Assembly (NCBI RefSeq): GCF_000005505.3
Contig: NC_016131.3
Coordinates: 34,587,001-34,651,000, forward strand
Origin: Brachypodium distachyon
Taxonomy: Eukaryota; Streptophyta; Magnoliopsida; Poales; Poaceae
Length of the DNA: 64,000 nt
Direction of reading: 5' to 3'
Made by a program: the position numbers and the translations under genes
The notes under the pieces: generated by a model
What the model was told of the DNA's origin: nothing
The model's database searches: none
Seen by the model: the letters and a program-made list of their open reading frames with translations, nothing else
Shown: in pieces, positions 62,704-64,000 of the stretch
How positions within the stretch are numbered: position 1 is the first letter of the stretch
How the letters are laid out: every line of letters starts with the position of its first letter

Positions 62704-64000
62704 GTCGTCAGGGCCGCCGCCGTAGCCGATTTCGGTGACGAAGGCGTCGCCGGAAGCGAAGGCTCGCTACCGGGCGACTGCCCCGCAGTGAAGAAGGCTC
62801 GTGTTACCCCGCAGCAGCTTGCCGGGGGAAGCAGAAGCTCGAGCTCGCGCCCCGGCAAGGGCCAGAAGCTCAAGCAGGAGGCCGTGAAGGTGAAGAAGGT
62901 GCCCCTCCTGGCCGGCAACGAGGAGCGCACCGTCACCATCGGTGCGAACCTCGATGCCAAATAGGAAAGCGCCCTCATCACTTTCCTCCGGGAGAACGCC
63001 GACGTGTTCGCTTGGGAACCGTCGGATCTTCCCGAAGTCCCTAGGAAGGTGATTGAGCATCGACTTGCGGTGCGTCCAGACGCCCGCCCCGTCAAGCAGA
63101 AGATCCGCCAGCAAGCACAGGAGCGCAAAGACTTCATCAAGCAAGAAGTGGACAAGCTGAAGGCTGCGGGGGCTATCAGGAAAGTACTGTACACCACTTG
63201 GTTAGCAAATCCAGCTGTAGTGCCCAAGGGGGAGAATAAATTACGCATGTGTGTAGACTTTACTGATCTTAATCGTGCATGTCCAAAAGACCCTTTCCCT
63301 GTATCTCGCATTGATCAAATAGTAGATTCCACTGCCAGTTGCGATTTGTTGTGCTTTTTGGATGCTTTTTCTGGATACCATCAGATCAAGATGGCAGTCC
63401 AGGACGAGGAAAAAACGGCGTTCATCACGCCGGTTGGCTGCTACTGCTACACGTGCATGCCTTTCGGGTTGAAGAACGCGGGCTCAACATTCTAGCGTGC
63501 ATTGCGCGAGTGTTTGGGACCCCAGCTAGGCCGAAACGTTGAGGCCTACATGGATGATATCATCATCAAGTCAAAGCGCGAGGACTCTCTTATTGATGAC
63601 TTGCGGGAGACGTTTGATAATCTCCGCAGGATTAAGCTCATGTTGAACCCTGAGAAATGCATTTTTGGTGTAGACTCGGGGCAGCTTCTGGGCGTTTTGG
63701 TTTTCACACAGGGTGATTCAGGCCAACCCAAAGAAGATAGAAGCTATCGAGAAGATGGAGGCTCCCCACAGGGTGAAGGACGTCCAGCGCCTCAACGGCT
63801 CTGTAGCCGCGCCGGGGCGTTTCATTTCAAGGCGGGGTGAACGCGCCTTCCTTTCTTCAAGGTAATGAGGAAGAAGGGCCCAATTGATTGGACCCCCGAG
63901 GCTGAGGCGGCGTTCCTGGACCTGAAGCGGTACCTGAAGTCACTGCAGACCCTCGTCGCCCCCAAGCTGGGCGAGCTGCTGCTGCTCTACCTAGCGGCGA
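62704..64000 (+). pseudogene. Reverse transcriptase and start of RNase H of element B
   Basis: CVDFTDLNRACPKDPFPVSR, FLDAFSGYHQIKM, MPFGLKNAGSTF and an intact AYMDDIIIKS catalytic box are present. A TAG at about 62962 (after AK) and another at 63493 (after STF) fall at the same codons as in element 1. A frameshift follows near 63700 (GVLVFTQGD). The connection region and the first RNase H block (PIDWTPEAEAAFLDLKRYL) reach the window end. Confidence 0.85.

Larger units (their letters stand above)
59626..64000 (+). mobile_element. Ty3/Gypsy retrotransposon, runs off window (element B)
   Basis: The 5' LTR is 59626-60478 (853 bp), and the primer binding site TGGCGCGCCAGGTAGGGGG is at 60481-60499. 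gag, protease, reverse transcriptase and the start of RNase H follow on the + strand in standard order. The 3' half lies outside the window. Sequence and lesion pattern make it a close relative of element 1. The reading frame is broken many times, so it is not autonomous. Confidence 0.85.

Overview
This window is grass nuclear DNA. It has GC-rich, grass-style coding exons in AT-rich, transposon-laden intergenic DNA, Stowaway MITEs with CTCCCTCC termini, and Ty3/Gypsy LTR elements of grass type. I think a Pooideae grass is most likely, but the sequence alone does not fix the species.

Six host genes look intact, all on the + strand: a secreted berberine-bridge-enzyme-like FAD oxidase (2542-4110, intronless); a ten-exon mitochondrial-type aspartate aminotransferase (10416-14809, 430 aa); three tandem secreted class III peroxidases with identical three-exon architecture (16889-18058, 20650-21789, 37233-38425); and an intronless L-type lectin receptor-like kinase (56124-58205). 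The oxidase, peroxidases and lectin kinase are families that act at the cell wall or cell surface. That is a shared theme, not evidence of a joint pathway.

Layout: 1-704 is the end of an LTR; 1211-1342, 9085-9740, 16038-16190 and 19010-19300 are LINE remnants; 4316-8230 is an unassigned region with exon-like pieces and a ~265-bp tandem repeat. Between peroxidases 2 and 3 lie a probable Pack-MULE (22806-23454, 9-bp duplication) and a nested stack. A Stowaway MITE was split by an 11.8-kb LTR retrotransposon (23926-35738, duplication CCAAC) that has no recognisable gag-pol. That element carries a nine-exon antisense gene, and intron 2 of this gene contains a ~4.75-kb Helitron-like insertion. 39480-41223 is a block of Helitron-like tandem modules and 41462-41925 is an inverted solo LTR. 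42219-54631 holds two truncated Gypsy elements in opposite orientation. 58901-64000 is an LTR of the same broad family as the 42219 element, with a further copy inserted inside it that runs off the window.

All transposon coding regions seen are broken by nonsense changes, frameshifts or deletions. In two Gypsy copies that can be compared directly, most stops are CAG-to-TAG or CGA-to-TGA, as expected from decay of methylated cytosines. The best candidates for follow-up are the spliced antisense gene in the gag-pol-less element, the Pack-MULE, and the oxidase with Gly in place of the usual flavin-linking Cys.
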